Below, piece by piece: positions 26,148-34,440 of a DNA stretch of 40,175 nt (its first letter is position 1; every line of letters begins with the position of its first letter). The notes under the pieces were generated by a model, which saw nothing but the letters and a program-made list of their open reading frames with translations, made no database searches and was not told the DNA's origin. The translations under genes were made by a program, and so were the position numbers. This DNA is from Flavobacterium psychraerolatum (GTDB taxonomy: Bacteria > Bacteroidota > Bacteroidia > Flavobacteriales > Flavobacteriaceae): contig NZ_JAOQMX010000043.1 in NCBI RefSeq assembly GCF_025960985.1, forward strand, positions 1-40,175. Reading direction: 5' to 3'.

Positions 26148-26290
26148 CTAGCGCAAGCAAAAATAAGTTCAAAGGCTAGCACAAGTTTCTAACTCGTGCC
26201 CACAAAGAAAAACAAAAAACTACAACCCTAAAAAAGTTGTAGTTTTTTGTTTTAGAAATAAATGATACTAGCAAACTGTTTTAGCCATTG
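26148..26290. mobile_element. MITE-like element, copy 2 (one-sided)
   Basis: This stretch aligns with the left half of the 24254-24474 element: GCTAGCGCAAGCA, AGTTTCTAACTCGTGCCC, then CCCTAAAAAAGTTGTAG and TTTTGTTTTAGAAATAAATG. The right inverted arm is absent, which suggests deletion or partial transposition. Confidence 0.7.
26220..26248 (+). terminator. Terminator carried by MITE copy 2
   Basis: CTACAAC (26220-26226) and GTTGTAG (26236-26242) form a perfect 7-bp stem followed by six T. It would end the membrane protein transcript. Confidence 0.7.
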
Positions 26291-26326
26291 GCTTGATAAT
26301 GTTATTAAACGTACTAAAGTTTTTTG

Positions 26327-26334
26327 TATCTTTG
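26327..26334 (+). promoter_or_regulatory. -7 element for the tandem antitoxin genes
   Basis: TATCTTTG fits TAnnTTTG and is 27 bases before the first antitoxin start. No convincing -33 element is seen. Confidence 0.45.
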
Positions 26335-26361
26335 ATAAAAGCTATTTAAATCATAATCAGT

Positions 26362-26574
26362 ATGAATGTTCAGTATATATCCGATAATTTAGGAAATAAG
26401 ACAGCTGTTGTAATTGCTATAGAAGATTGGGAAATCATGAAAAAATGCTACCCTGATATTGAAAACCTAGAAGACGAGTTACCGCAATGGCAAAAAGACA
26501 TTGTTTTGAGTAGGCTAAATGATCCTCAAGCAACTATGGACGCTTTTGAAATGATTGACGATTTGGAAAAATAA
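26362..26574 (+). CDS. Antitoxin-like protein, first of a tandem pair
   Basis: The protein has 70 residues. It resembles the next gene along its length: Q-Y/F-I-x-D-x-x-GN, an IE-x-W block, then WQ..I...RL and an acidic C-terminal helix. This is the pattern of antitoxins paired with ParE/RelE-type toxins in flavobacteria. It has no toxin of its own; the only toxin frame lies after the second antitoxin. Likely origin is duplication followed by divergence. It could still bind the shared promoter. Confidence 0.75.
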   Translation: MNVQYISDNLGNKTAVVIAIEDWEIMKKCYPDIENLEDELPQWQKDIVLSRLNDPQATMDAFEMIDDLEK

Positions 26575-26587
26575 AATATATATAGCT

Positions 26588-26830
26588 ATGACACTACAAT
26601 TTATTCACGATAAGCAAGGGAATACAACAGGGGTTTATATTCCTATTGAAGAATGGCGAAAGCTGAAAAGTAAGTATTCGGATTTGCAAGATGAAGAGTC
26701 TAAAGACATATCAGAATTAAGCTCGTGGCAAGAAAATATTCTTAACGAGCGTTTAGAAGATTATTATAAAAATCCTAATGATGTTGTTGATTTTGATACT
26801 ACACTTGACAAGATCAGAAAAGGAATATGA
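26588..26830 (+). CDS. ParE-type antitoxin, second of a tandem pair
   Basis: The protein has 80 residues from the ATG at 26588. A frame opening at 26555 runs into the first antitoxin's coding region and is less likely. MTLQFIHDKQGNTTGVYIPI, EEWRKLKSKYSDL, SSWQENILNERLEDYY and a C-terminal DFDTTLDKIRKG fit antitoxins that neutralise ParE/RelE toxins. The stop overlaps the toxin start as ATGA, the normal coupling, although that toxin frame is broken. It is now probably an orphan antitoxin. Confidence 0.82.
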   Translation: MTLQFIHDKQGNTTGVYIPIEEWRKLKSKYSDLQDEESKDISELSSWQENILNERLEDYYKNPNDVVDFDTTLDKIRKGI

Positions 26831-27126
26831 GCTATGGTTTTGTAAATAGACCTGCTGTCCCTATTAATATTTAAGATATTGTTGATTACTACAAAGATAT
26901 AAATCCCGAATTGGCCATTGCTTTTTTAGATAGGATTGACGAAGCTAAAAAACACATTGCCGATTTTCCCACTTCCTTTCAAATAAAATACAAGAATGTT
27001 AGAACGGTTCTATTAAAACAATTTCCGTATCATGTTCATTACATTATAAACGAAACTAAAAAGCAAATCGTTGTTTTAGCTGTGATTTACGCTTACAGAA
27101 ACCCTAAAGATTATTCTAATAGGTAA
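26827..27126 (+). pseudogene. ParE/RelE-type toxin broken by an in-frame stop
   Basis: The start at 26827 overlaps the antitoxin stop. Translation begins MSYGFVNRPAVPINI, then meets TAA at 26872-26874. The same frame continues for 83 codons with no other damage: DIVDYYKDINPELAIAFLDR, KHIADFPTSFQIKYKNVRTVLLKQFP, YHVHYIINETKKQIVVLAVI and YRNPKDYSNR. That is the normal ParE plan with its Arg/Lys-rich C-terminal strands. A single base change explains the loss. The internal TTG at 26911 could yield only a 71-residue C-terminal piece. Confidence 0.88.
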
Positions 27127-27222
27127 CAATAAAATCGATCAATTGCTCCGTCTTGTTGTTTCGGTATTGTTGATTCTTTTTTTAAATTGTTTGGCTAATT
27201 GAAATTTGCCATTGACTTTTGC

Positions 27223-27681
27223 CTAAGACCTCGGCTTGTTAATTCCTCTATCATAAAGTACAATACTCCCAGCAACTGATACATTCAAACTTTTTTCGGA
27301 TTTGAATTTTATTAGTGAATGGCATTTTTCTATGGCTGCTTTAGAAAGTCCGTTGTCTTCGGCGCCTAGTAGGTAAACACATCTTCTTGGGTGTTCAAAA
27401 GTTTCTAAATCTTCGGCTCTATCATCCAGTTCCACACCAATCAACCGTGCACCTTTGGGTAGGTTCTTGAAGAAATCATCAAAATTATCGTAATGAAAAT
27501 ATGGCATTGATTTTACAGCATTGTGCGTGTCACTTGCTTGCTTTGCATATCGGTTTCCGATTGTAAAAATGTAGCTAGCTCCTAGGTTTTGCGCGGATCG
27601 CCACAGTACCCCAAGATTTTCGGGAGTTTTACCATTTAGTATTCCGATACCAAAGTATTCTGTTGTAAAATTATCGTTCAT
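27223..27681 (-). CDS. SPOUT (SpoU/TrmH-type) RNA 2'-O-methyltransferase
   Basis: The protein has 152 residues from the ATG at 27681, a bare SPOUT domain without RNA-binding extension. GILNGKTPENLGVLWRSAQNLGA is the SpoU motif 1 with the Asn/Arg pair. CVYLLGAEDNGLSKAAIEKC is motif 2, and LNVSVAGSIVLYDRG is motif 3 forming the SAM knot. Such proteins methylate tRNA or rRNA ribose; the exact target is unknown. A frame from 27696 is longer by five residues, but the promoter -7 box lies at 27686-27693, so the mRNA should begin at or near 27681. Confidence 0.9.
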   Translation of the reverse strand: MNDNFTTEYFGIGILNGKTPENLGVLWRSAQNLGASYIFTIGNRYAKQASDTHNAVKSMPYFHYDNFDDFFKNLPKGARLIGVELDDRAEDLETFEHPRRCVYLLGAEDNGLSKAAIEKCHSLIKFKSEKSLNVSVAGSIVLYDRGINKPRS

Positions 27682-27685
27682 GCTG

Positions 27686-27716
27686 CAAAAGTACAAACTA
27701 GATGTAGGATTATCAA
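27686..27716 (-). promoter_or_regulatory. Promoter of the SPOUT methyltransferase gene, leaderless geometry
   Basis: On the minus strand TTG (27716-27714), 20 bases, then TACTTTTG (27693-27686). The ATG at 27681 starts only 5 bases after the box, so the transcript has little or no 5' leader. Confidence 0.7.
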
Positions 27717-27770
27717 TTTTTTATTACACCTGAAAGTAAAATTAAATAATAATTTGGTTTACGTGCAGGT

Positions 27771-27888
27771 TTTGCGTGAGGGATAGGAATAAGCTACCGA
27801 AGTAGCATGGATAGCCCGACAACAGCAAGTAAAGGGGCTTATTACTCGCGTGCTAAGGTAAGCCCCTTTGCATGGTGGTGGCACGCCC
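27771..27888 (+). repeat. Dispersed palindrome-rich repeat, copy 3
   Basis: It starts TTTGCGTGAGGGATAGGAA, contains ATAGCCCGACAACAGC and ends TGGCACGCCC, matching copies 1 and 2 at the edges. The central hairpin arms here are AAAGGGGCTTA and TAAGCCCCTTT. Confidence 0.7.
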
Positions 27889-28529
27889 AAAAGGCAATTG
27901 AAATATGGAATGTTTATCATTTTTGATGCTGATTTAATACCTAAACGGATACATATTAATAATAAGTTTCCATGATAAAATCGAACGATCTAGAATTTTG
28001 TTAGTTTTAGTTCTGTATTGTATTCTGTGACTGCTCTAGTGTAACAACAATTTGAAAAATCAGAATTTATAAAAGATATAACTCGGATTATTTAGGGAAA
28101 TGAATGTAAATATTATGACTAAAATAACACTTCTATTTAAAAAGTCAAAGGTTAAAAATTAATTTAATCAAGAGTTGATTGAATTGCAAATTTTCGAACT
28201 GAGCATTTCGGCATTTGTATTGAAAATTAGTATTTATAGAGGTTTTTGGGCTTTCCTTCTACTAATTTTTTCAGATCAAATTAACTCATTGGAATAAATA
28301 ATATACTGTAGTAAAATTAGGTTAGAATTTTAGTTTATTTAAGGAATGCGTTTTTATTCAATTCATAAAAAAAAAGTTTGTGTAATGTTATTTATAACTC
28401 TGCTTCGTAGTTTCAGATTGGTGAAAAAAGTTTGGGTATTCAATTAATTACTAATTTAATAGTATTAAAATAAGAATACACATATGTTTTGTAGAAAAAA
28501 AATGTACTTTTGTACGAAAAAATCTGTTC
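27889..28529 (+). promoter_or_regulatory. Long upstream region of the lipoprotein-protease operon
   Basis: I see no gene. TACTTTTG at 28505-28512 is a good -7 box 18 bases before the lipoprotein start, but the nearest TTG is only 13 bases upstream, so a -33 is unclear. The rest is AT-rich and without recognised repeats. Confidence 0.45.
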
Positions 28530-28967
28530 TTGAAAGCAACTTTTAAAAATATAATCTTACTTATTATACTATTTCAAAATTATAGTTGTAAAACTATGGC
28601 TGCAAATAATGAGATTGATGGAAATGCAAAAATAAGATATATTGAAATGTATGGCTCTGTTTGTTGCCCGAGAGATTATAAATATAATAGTCCATTGCTT
28701 AGTTATATTAAAAATTTTGAGGCTGAAAATGACGTTAAACTTGATTTAAGGTATAAGATTTCATTAGGTAAAGAAGGTGAAGCAGCTTATTTTTTAAGTC
28801 TTGAAAACCTTACGCCAAACCTTAGGCAAAAATTTGTTGTCGAGAGGTTGAAAATACTGAAAAAAAACGATGAATCAATAAGGTATTATCTTGAAAATCC
28901 AATTTCTATAAAAAAAGCCCTTAACATGTGGGGAAACATGTCAATCAGTAAATTAATTAAAATTTAA
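28530..28967 (+). CDS. Small lipoprotein encoded before an M43 protease
   Basis: The protein has 145 residues from a TTG start; no ATG lies before the signal sequence. MKATFKNIILLIILFQNYSC ends in a lipobox-like Cys at residue 20, so a lipid-anchored, exported protein is likely. The mature part has a CC pair (GSVCCPRDYKYN) and two charged, helical stretches. No family is recognised. The protease gene starts 4 bases after its stop. A secreted protease next to a small exported protein suggests an inhibitor, chaperone or self-protection role. That is inference from position only. Confidence 0.7.
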   Translation: MKATFKNIILLIILFQNYSCKTMAANNEIDGNAKIRYIEMYGSVCCPRDYKYNSPLLSYIKNFEAENDVKLDLRYKISLGKEGEAAYFLSLENLTPNLRQKFVVERLKILKKNDESIRYYLENPISIKKALNMWGNMSISKLIKI

Positions 28968-28971
28968 AAGA

Positions 28972-30873
28972 ATGAAAAAAACTACTTTGAAGTTAAGCTA
29001 TTTAGCTGTTTTACTTTTTTTATGCACTACAATTTCTTATGCGCAACGTGCGGATAAGTGTGCTACCGATGCTCTTAACTTGGCACAACGTCAAAAAAAC
29101 CCCTCTTTTTTTGACAATAATAGAGAGCAATTAGAATCTTTTACGCGAAAATATGCTCAGAATAAGAAGCAACTTAAATCAGCAGCAGTAACTGTAACTG
29201 TAAAAATACCAACTATAATACATGTAATTCATAATGGAGAAGCTATAGGTACTTACCCAAATATTAGTGATAAACAGATTTTAAGTGCTATTGCAAATTT
29301 AAATGACGCTTTTCAAAATCAAGGTTCGGTTTATGGTAGTTCTGCCTTTTACAATAATCCAATGAATATTGAATTTGTATTAGCCAAAATAAAAGAAGAT
29401 GGTACCGCAACAACGGGTATTGAAAGGCATGATGTTTCATCTAAAGCTTATGGTTCCGAATACCATACCAATGGAATAAAAAGTGAGAGTATTGGAGTAG
29501 ATAGTGATGTTTTATTCAAAGATTATTATTATAATCCACAAGATTATATGAATATTTGGGTTGTAAATAAAATTGAAGGTGTTGATGTGGGAACAACTGG
29601 TAATGGGACATTGGGGTATGCTTCGTTACCGACAAATTTTGCAGGGGTTTCGGATAATTTGGTTTGTCAAGCTAGAGCTTTTGGTTATTATCCTTCTTAT
29701 AATCCTAATAATCCATCAGCAACTCCAGATTATGATTTTGGAACAGGGCCTACAAATGCTTCCGGGAACGGAACTGCAGATCATGAAGTTGGTCATTATC
29801 TAAATTTATTACATACTTTTACGGGAGATAACAATGGAACTAGTTGTCCTGGAACAACTAATACTATAGGTGTTGATAGTGACGGTTGTGATGATATAGC
29901 TCCACATATTAGAACAGACTCTAATTGCCCAGATTATAGTGCAACAGCCAATACTTGCGTAGCTGGTGGTGGCCCAAATGATTATATTCATAACTTTATG
30001 AATTATTCAAGCGACCCATGTTTTCAAGGATTTTCTAATGATCAAAGAACAAGAGTTAATGCTACTCTAGATGGCCCAAGAGTTGCTTTTAAAACATCTA
30101 TAGCGAATATTGCACCATCTGGTAGTTATCCTGCTACGTTAACGGTTATGCCTAAGGTAACTAATCAGGGACAAGATGTAATGGGAATTTTTGAGGTAAA
30201 TTTAAATGGAAATACTTATAAGTCAATTTCAGCTTATAATGATGGTTTTTATTTGAATAGAGTTGCTTCTCAACCTACCACAAATTTACTAGCTAATACG
30301 GCTTATAATATGAAAGTAAAAGTAGGAGTAGGTAGTGCTGAAAACAAGGAATTGGTAAATGTTTTTATTGATTATAATAATAATGGTACTTTTGATTCTA
30401 ATGAGATGGTATATCAGACTGTAGGTGGAGCTGGTAAAAATAATGGAGGAATTTTTGATTTTAATTTTACAACTCCCCATGTCGGTAATTTTACGGCTAA
30501 TCAAAGACTTAGAATGAGGGTGATTTCTTATTTTGATGAAGGAAGCACAGTAAGTAACCCTAATGTATCTGACTACGGTAATATTGAAGATTATTCAGTT
30601 TTGTTTGAAACTAATCTGTCTGTAGGTAGTATTGAAAAAGATTATGAAGGAGTTAATGTTTATCCAAATCCAACGGATGATGTTTTAAATATAAACAATA
30701 CATCTAATAATACTGTAAGTGCAATATCAATTTTTGATACGCTAGGGAAACTAGTTTTTAAAGGATCTAATGCAAATAAAATTTTTGTTGGGAATTTAGA
30801 AAGAGGTAGGTATTTTATCAAAATTGAATTTACTAACAGTGAAGTAGTTTCAAAAAGTTTTATAAAAAAATAA
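28972..30873 (+). CDS. Secreted M43-type zinc metalloprotease with T9SS sorting tail
   Basis: The protein has 633 residues. A signal peptide (to about residue 25) leads to a propeptide-like part, then the metzincin zinc motif HEVGHYLNLLH with H271, H275 and H281 and Met-turn FMNYSS (M343). This is the pappalysin/M43 cytophagalysin type. Cysteines around CPGTT and DGCDD may form disulfides. A GEVED-like beta domain follows (VFIDYNNNGTFD, then GNIEDYSVLF). The tail from about 555 is a type A T9SS domain (VNVYPNPTDDVLNI, GRYFIKIEF, SKSFIKK). It should be exported by SecYEG and then T9SS to the cell surface or medium. The active site looks intact. Confidence 0.92.
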   Translation: MKKTTLKLSYLAVLLFLCTTISYAQRADKCATDALNLAQRQKNPSFFDNNREQLESFTRKYAQNKKQLKSAAVTVTVKIPTIIHVIHNGEAIGTYPNISDKQILSAIANLNDAFQNQGSVYGSSAFYNNPMNIEFVLAKIKEDGTATTGIERHDVSSKAYGSEYHTNGIKSESIGVDSDVLFKDYYYNPQDYMNIWVVNKIEGVDVGTTGNGTLGYASLPTNFAGVSDNLVCQARAFGYYPSYNPNNPSATPDYDFGTGPTNASGNGTADHEVGHYLNLLHTFTGDNNGTSCPGTTNTIGVDSDGCDDIAPHIRTDSNCPDYSATANTCVAGGGPNDYIHNFMNYSSDPCFQGFSNDQRTRVNATLDGPRVAFKTSIANIAPSGSYPATLTVMPKVTNQGQDVMGIFEVNLNGNTYKSISAYNDGFYLNRVASQPTTNLLANTAYNMKVKVGVGSAENKELVNVFIDYNNNGTFDSNEMVYQTVGGAGKNNGGIFDFNFTTPHVGNFTANQRLRMRVISYFDEGSTVSNPNVSDYGNIEDYSVLFETNLSVGSIEKDYEGVNVYPNPTDDVLNINNTSNNTVSAISIFDTLGKLVFKGSNANKIFVGNLERGRYFIKIEFTNSEVVSKSFIKK

Positions 30874-30907
30874 AAATTAGTATAATCTAGAAAAGGTTTT
30901 TTTATTT

Positions 30908-30936
30908 AAAAACTCCCATTATGGGAGTTTTTTTAT
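30908..30936 (+). terminator. Terminator of the protease gene
   Basis: AAAAACTCCCAT (30908-30919) and ATGGGAGTTTTT (30921-30932) form a near-perfect stem with extra T after it. Confidence 0.85.
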
Positions 30937-31257
30937 GCCAAATTTTTATTTTAAAAATGACTAGAACTTATTTTTAAATAAATTATTTAGCTAATAAAAG
31001 GAAGAAGGTAGTTTTTAAGAGATGGCTTTCTCTAAATTCGTATTAGCATATTTTAGTTTTTTTTACTCGAAAATCTTCATTAAAGAAGTCTGATAAAATC
31101 AATGTTGATAAAATTTTAATGGTTTTTATGTGTTTATTTAATCAACAAAATGTTAATAACTTAAGTAGTTAATAGCTGATTATGGCTGTGTTCTAATTTG
31201 AGTTTTTATATATTTGTTCGTTAGACAAAAAATAATACATTTTTAGAATAAAAAACC
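30937..31257 (+). promoter_or_regulatory. gyrB upstream region
   Basis: TATATTTG at 31209-31216 fits the -7 box, 41 bases before the gyrB start. The -33 element is not clear. The remaining AT-rich bases show nothing I can name. Confidence 0.5.
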
Positions 31258-33204
31258 ATGAGCGAAGAAATCAAGAAAGAAAATAATTATTCAGCAGATA
31301 GTATTCAGGCGTTAGAAGGAATGGAGCACGTAAGGATGCGTCCTTCCATGTATATTGGAGATGTAGGTGTTCGAGGTCTTCACCATTTGGTGTATGAAGT
31401 TGTAGATAACTCGATTGATGAGGCGATGGGTGGCCATTGTGATACGATTAGAGTGGATATAAATGAAGATGGTTCTATCACTGTAGAAGATAATGGTCGT
31501 GGTATTCCGGTTGGAATGCACAAAAAAGAAGGTGTTTCGGCACTGGAGGTAGTTATGACCAAAATTGGAGCAGGAGGTAAATTTGATAAAGATTCGTATA
31601 AAGTTTCTGGAGGTCTTCACGGTGTGGGGGTTTCTTGTGTGAATGCTTTGTCTCAGCACTTGACTGCTACTGTACATAGTAGTGATGGAAAAGTGTATGA
31701 ACAAGAATATGAAAAGGGGAAAGCAATGTACCCTGTGAAACAAATTGGTGAAACGACTAAAAGAGGTACAATTGTAACTTTTTATCCAGATCCAACGATT
31801 TTTACACAAACTACAGAGTATTCATATGATACATTGTCGGCTCGTATGCGTGAGCTGTCTTACTTGAACAAAGGGATCACGATTACGTTTACAGATAAAA
31901 GAGAAAAAGATAAAGACGGAAACTTTATAGGTGAAGTATTTCATTCAACTGAAGGTCTTAAGGAATATATTCGTTACCTAGACGGAAACCGTGAGCCAAT
32001 TATTGCTCATGTAATCTCAATGGATCATGATAAAGGTGATATTCCGGTTGAGGTAGCTTTGATTTATAACACAAGTTATAGTGAAAACATCTTCTCGTAT
32101 GTGAATAACATCAACACGCATGAGGGTGGAACGCACTTGCAAGGTTTTAGAACGGGTCTTACAAGATCATTGAAGAAATATGCAGATGCATCTGGAATGT
32201 TGGATAAATTGAAGTTTGATATCTCAGGGGATGACTTCCGTGAGGGATTGACAGCAATTATATCTGTAAAGGTAGCAGAACCACAATTTGAGGGGCAAAC
32301 AAAAACCAAACTTGGAAACAGAGAGGTAGTTTCGCCAGTGAGTCAAGCTGTGGGAGATATGATCGAAGCGTATTTGGAAGAGAATCCAAACGATGCAAGA
32401 ATCATTGTTCAGAAAGTGATTTTGGCAGCTCAGGCGCGTCATGCGGCTAAGAAGGCTCGTGAGATGGTACAACGCAAAACCGTAATGGGTGGTGGTGGAT
32501 TGCCAGGAAAATTATCTGACTGCTCAGAACAAGATCCAGCAAAATGTGAAGTATACCTTGTCGAGGGAGATTCGGCAGGTGGAACAGCAAAGCAAGGCCG
32601 TGACCGTGCTTTCCAAGCGATTTTACCTTTGCGTGGTAAGATTTTGAATGTTGAAAAAGCGATGCACCATAAAGTGTTCGAAAATGAAGAGATTCGAAAT
32701 ATATTTACTGCTCTTGGAGTAACAGTTGGAACAGACGAAGATAGTAAGGCATTAAATATATCAAAATTGCGTTACCATAAAGTAATTATTATGTGTGATG
32801 CCGATGTCGATGGTAGTCATATCTCTACCTTAATATTAACATTCTTCTTTAGATTCATGAAAGAATTAATAGAAGAAGGACATATCTACATAGCTGCACC
32901 ACCGTTATATTTAGTTAAAAAAGGTAATAAAAAGGAATATGCTTGGAATGACGACCAACGCGATCAAGCAAACGCAAGAATGGGTGGAAGTGCCGCTATT
33001 CAACGTTATAAAGGTCTAGGGGAGATGAATGCGGAACAATTGTGGGAAACTACAATGGATCCAGGATTTAGAACTTTGCGTCAAGTAACTATTGATAGTT
33101 TGGCAGAAGCAGATAGAGTGTTTTCGATGTTAATGGGTGATGAGGTGCCACCTCGTAGAGAGTTTATCGAAAAAAATGCAGTTTATGCTAATATTGACGC
33201 TTAA
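31258..33204 (+). CDS. gyrB: DNA gyrase subunit B
   Basis: The protein has 648 residues, the usual size of Bacteroidetes GyrB. The GHKL ATPase is marked by EVVDNSIDEAMGG, VEDNGRGIPVG and GGLHGVGVSCVNALS. The transducer domain leads to the TOPRIM domain, with YLVEGDSAGGTAKQGRDR, LPLRGKILNVEKA and MCDADVDGSHI for metal binding. The C-terminal RYKGLGEMNAEQLWETTMDP is standard. With GyrA (elsewhere) it introduces negative supercoils using ATP. The gene seems single, with its own promoter, and mdh follows after 75 bases. Confidence 0.98.
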   Translation: MSEEIKKENNYSADSIQALEGMEHVRMRPSMYIGDVGVRGLHHLVYEVVDNSIDEAMGGHCDTIRVDINEDGSITVEDNGRGIPVGMHKKEGVSALEVVMTKIGAGGKFDKDSYKVSGGLHGVGVSCVNALSQHLTATVHSSDGKVYEQEYEKGKAMYPVKQIGETTKRGTIVTFYPDPTIFTQTTEYSYDTLSARMRELSYLNKGITITFTDKREKDKDGNFIGEVFHSTEGLKEYIRYLDGNREPIIAHVISMDHDKGDIPVEVALIYNTSYSENIFSYVNNINTHEGGTHLQGFRTGLTRSLKKYADASGMLDKLKFDISGDDFREGLTAIISVKVAEPQFEGQTKTKLGNREVVSPVSQAVGDMIEAYLEENPNDARIIVQKVILAAQARHAAKKAREMVQRKTVMGGGGLPGKLSDCSEQDPAKCEVYLVEGDSAGGTAKQGRDRAFQAILPLRGKILNVEKAMHHKVFENEEIRNIFTALGVTVGTDEDSKALNISKLRYHKVIIMCDADVDGSHISTLILTFFFRFMKELIEEGHIYIAAPPLYLVKKGNKKEYAWNDDQRDQANARMGGSAAIQRYKGLGEMNAEQLWETTMDPGFRTLRQVTIDSLAEADRVFSMLMGDEVPPRREFIEKNAVYANIDA

Positions 33205-33279
33205 TTTAGTAAATTGTACCAGTCGTATGTAAGTACATTCGATGATAGAAAACTAATTAACCGTTTAACATATTTAAGT

Positions 33280-34215
33280 ATGAAAGTTTCAATAATAGGT
33301 GCTGGTAATGTAGGTGCCACTTGTGCAGATGTAATCTCTTATAGAGGGATTGCTAGTGAAGTAGTTTTATTAGATATCAAAGAAGGTTTTGCCGAAGGGA
33401 AAGCTTTGGATATCATGCAATGTGCTACCAATACGGGTTTTAATACGACTGTTTCAGGGGTCACCAATGATTATTCTAAGACTGCAAATAGTAATGTTGT
33501 AGTTGTAACTTCAGGAATTCCTAGAAAACCAGGAATGACACGTGAAGAGTTAATTGGTATTAATGCTGGAATAGTGAAATCTGTTGTGCAAAGTGTATTG
33601 GAATTTTCTCCTAATGCTATTTTTGTGATTGTTTCAAATCCAATGGATACAATGTGTTATTTGACACTAAAATCTACTGGATTGCCTAAGAATAGAATTA
33701 TAGGGATGGGAGGAGCACTAGATAGCTCTCGTTTTAGAACCTATTTGGGTTTAGCGCTTGACAAACCTGTTAATGATGTTTCTGCAATGGTTATTGGAGG
33801 ACATGGTGATACTACTATGATTCCCTTAACTCGTTTAGCATCTTATAATGGTATTCCAGTTACGCAGTTTTTATCTGAAGATGTATTGACAAAAGTTGCT
33901 GCAGATACAATGGTTGGAGGGGCAACTTTGACAGGATTACTAGGGACTTCAGCTTGGTATGCGCCAGGAGCTTCTGTCGCTTTTTTAGTTGATAGTATAT
34001 TAAATAATCAACGAAAAATGATTGCATGTTCTGTATATGTAGAAGGTGAATATGGTCAATCAGATATTTGTATCGGAGTACCATGTATTATCGGTGAAAA
34101 TGGAGTTGAAGAGATACTAGATATAAAATTAAATGATTCTGAAAAAGCATTATTTGCTAAAAGTGCAGATGCTGTCAGACAGATGAATGATGCCTTGAAA
34201 ACTATTTTAGGTTAA
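33280..34215 (+). CDS. mdh: Malate dehydrogenase
   Basis: This NAD-dependent TCA-cycle enzyme interconverts malate and oxaloacetate. From the ATG at 33280 it has 311 residues, the standard length. A frame from TTG 33214 would add 22 residues before the first strand and is not likely. The Rossmann start MKVSIIGAGNVGATCADV is intact. ITRKPGMTREEL-like residues (GIPRKPGMTREEL) form the substrate loop with Arg, VSNPMDTMCYL and GGHGDTTMIP hold the catalytic Asp/His pair, and GMGGALDSSRFR is the family motif. This is the LDH-like MDH type. A weak promoter (TTG 33214, TACATTCG 33234-33241) precedes it. Confidence 0.96.
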   Translation: MKVSIIGAGNVGATCADVISYRGIASEVVLLDIKEGFAEGKALDIMQCATNTGFNTTVSGVTNDYSKTANSNVVVVTSGIPRKPGMTREELIGINAGIVKSVVQSVLEFSPNAIFVIVSNPMDTMCYLTLKSTGLPKNRIIGMGGALDSSRFRTYLGLALDKPVNDVSAMVIGGHGDTTMIPLTRLASYNGIPVTQFLSEDVLTKVAADTMVGGATLTGLLGTSAWYAPGASVAFLVDSILNNQRKMIACSVYVEGEYGQSDICIGVPCIIGENGVEEILDIKLNDSEKALFAKSADAVRQMNDALKTILG

Positions 34216-34234
34216 TAAATACGTTATATTATAG

Positions 34235-34264
34235 AAAAGACTGCAGTTTTGCAGTCTTTTTTTT
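34235..34264 (+). terminator. Terminator of mdh
   Basis: AAAAGACTGC (34235-34244) pairs with GCAGTCTTTT (34251-34260), followed by four more T. Confidence 0.85.
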
Positions 34265-34343
34265 GATATTTATGAATAAATAAATTGGTTAGTCTTAACC
34301 ATAATTATATATTTGCTCGGTTTATAAAATTAATGTGATTTTA

Positions 34344-34351
34344 TATTTTTG
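34344..34351 (+). promoter_or_regulatory. -7 element for secDF
   Basis: TATTTTTG matches TAnnTTTG. It gives a leader of roughly 80-90 bases before secDF, with AAAGGAG inside the leader but too far from the start to act as its ribosome site. Confidence 0.4.
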
Positions 34352-34440
34352 TTTTTTACTATAAAAAACAAGTTGTAAAGACACATAAAGGAGTTAAAAA
34401 GAAGAATCAATAAACATAAAACAATTAATTTTTAGTAATA

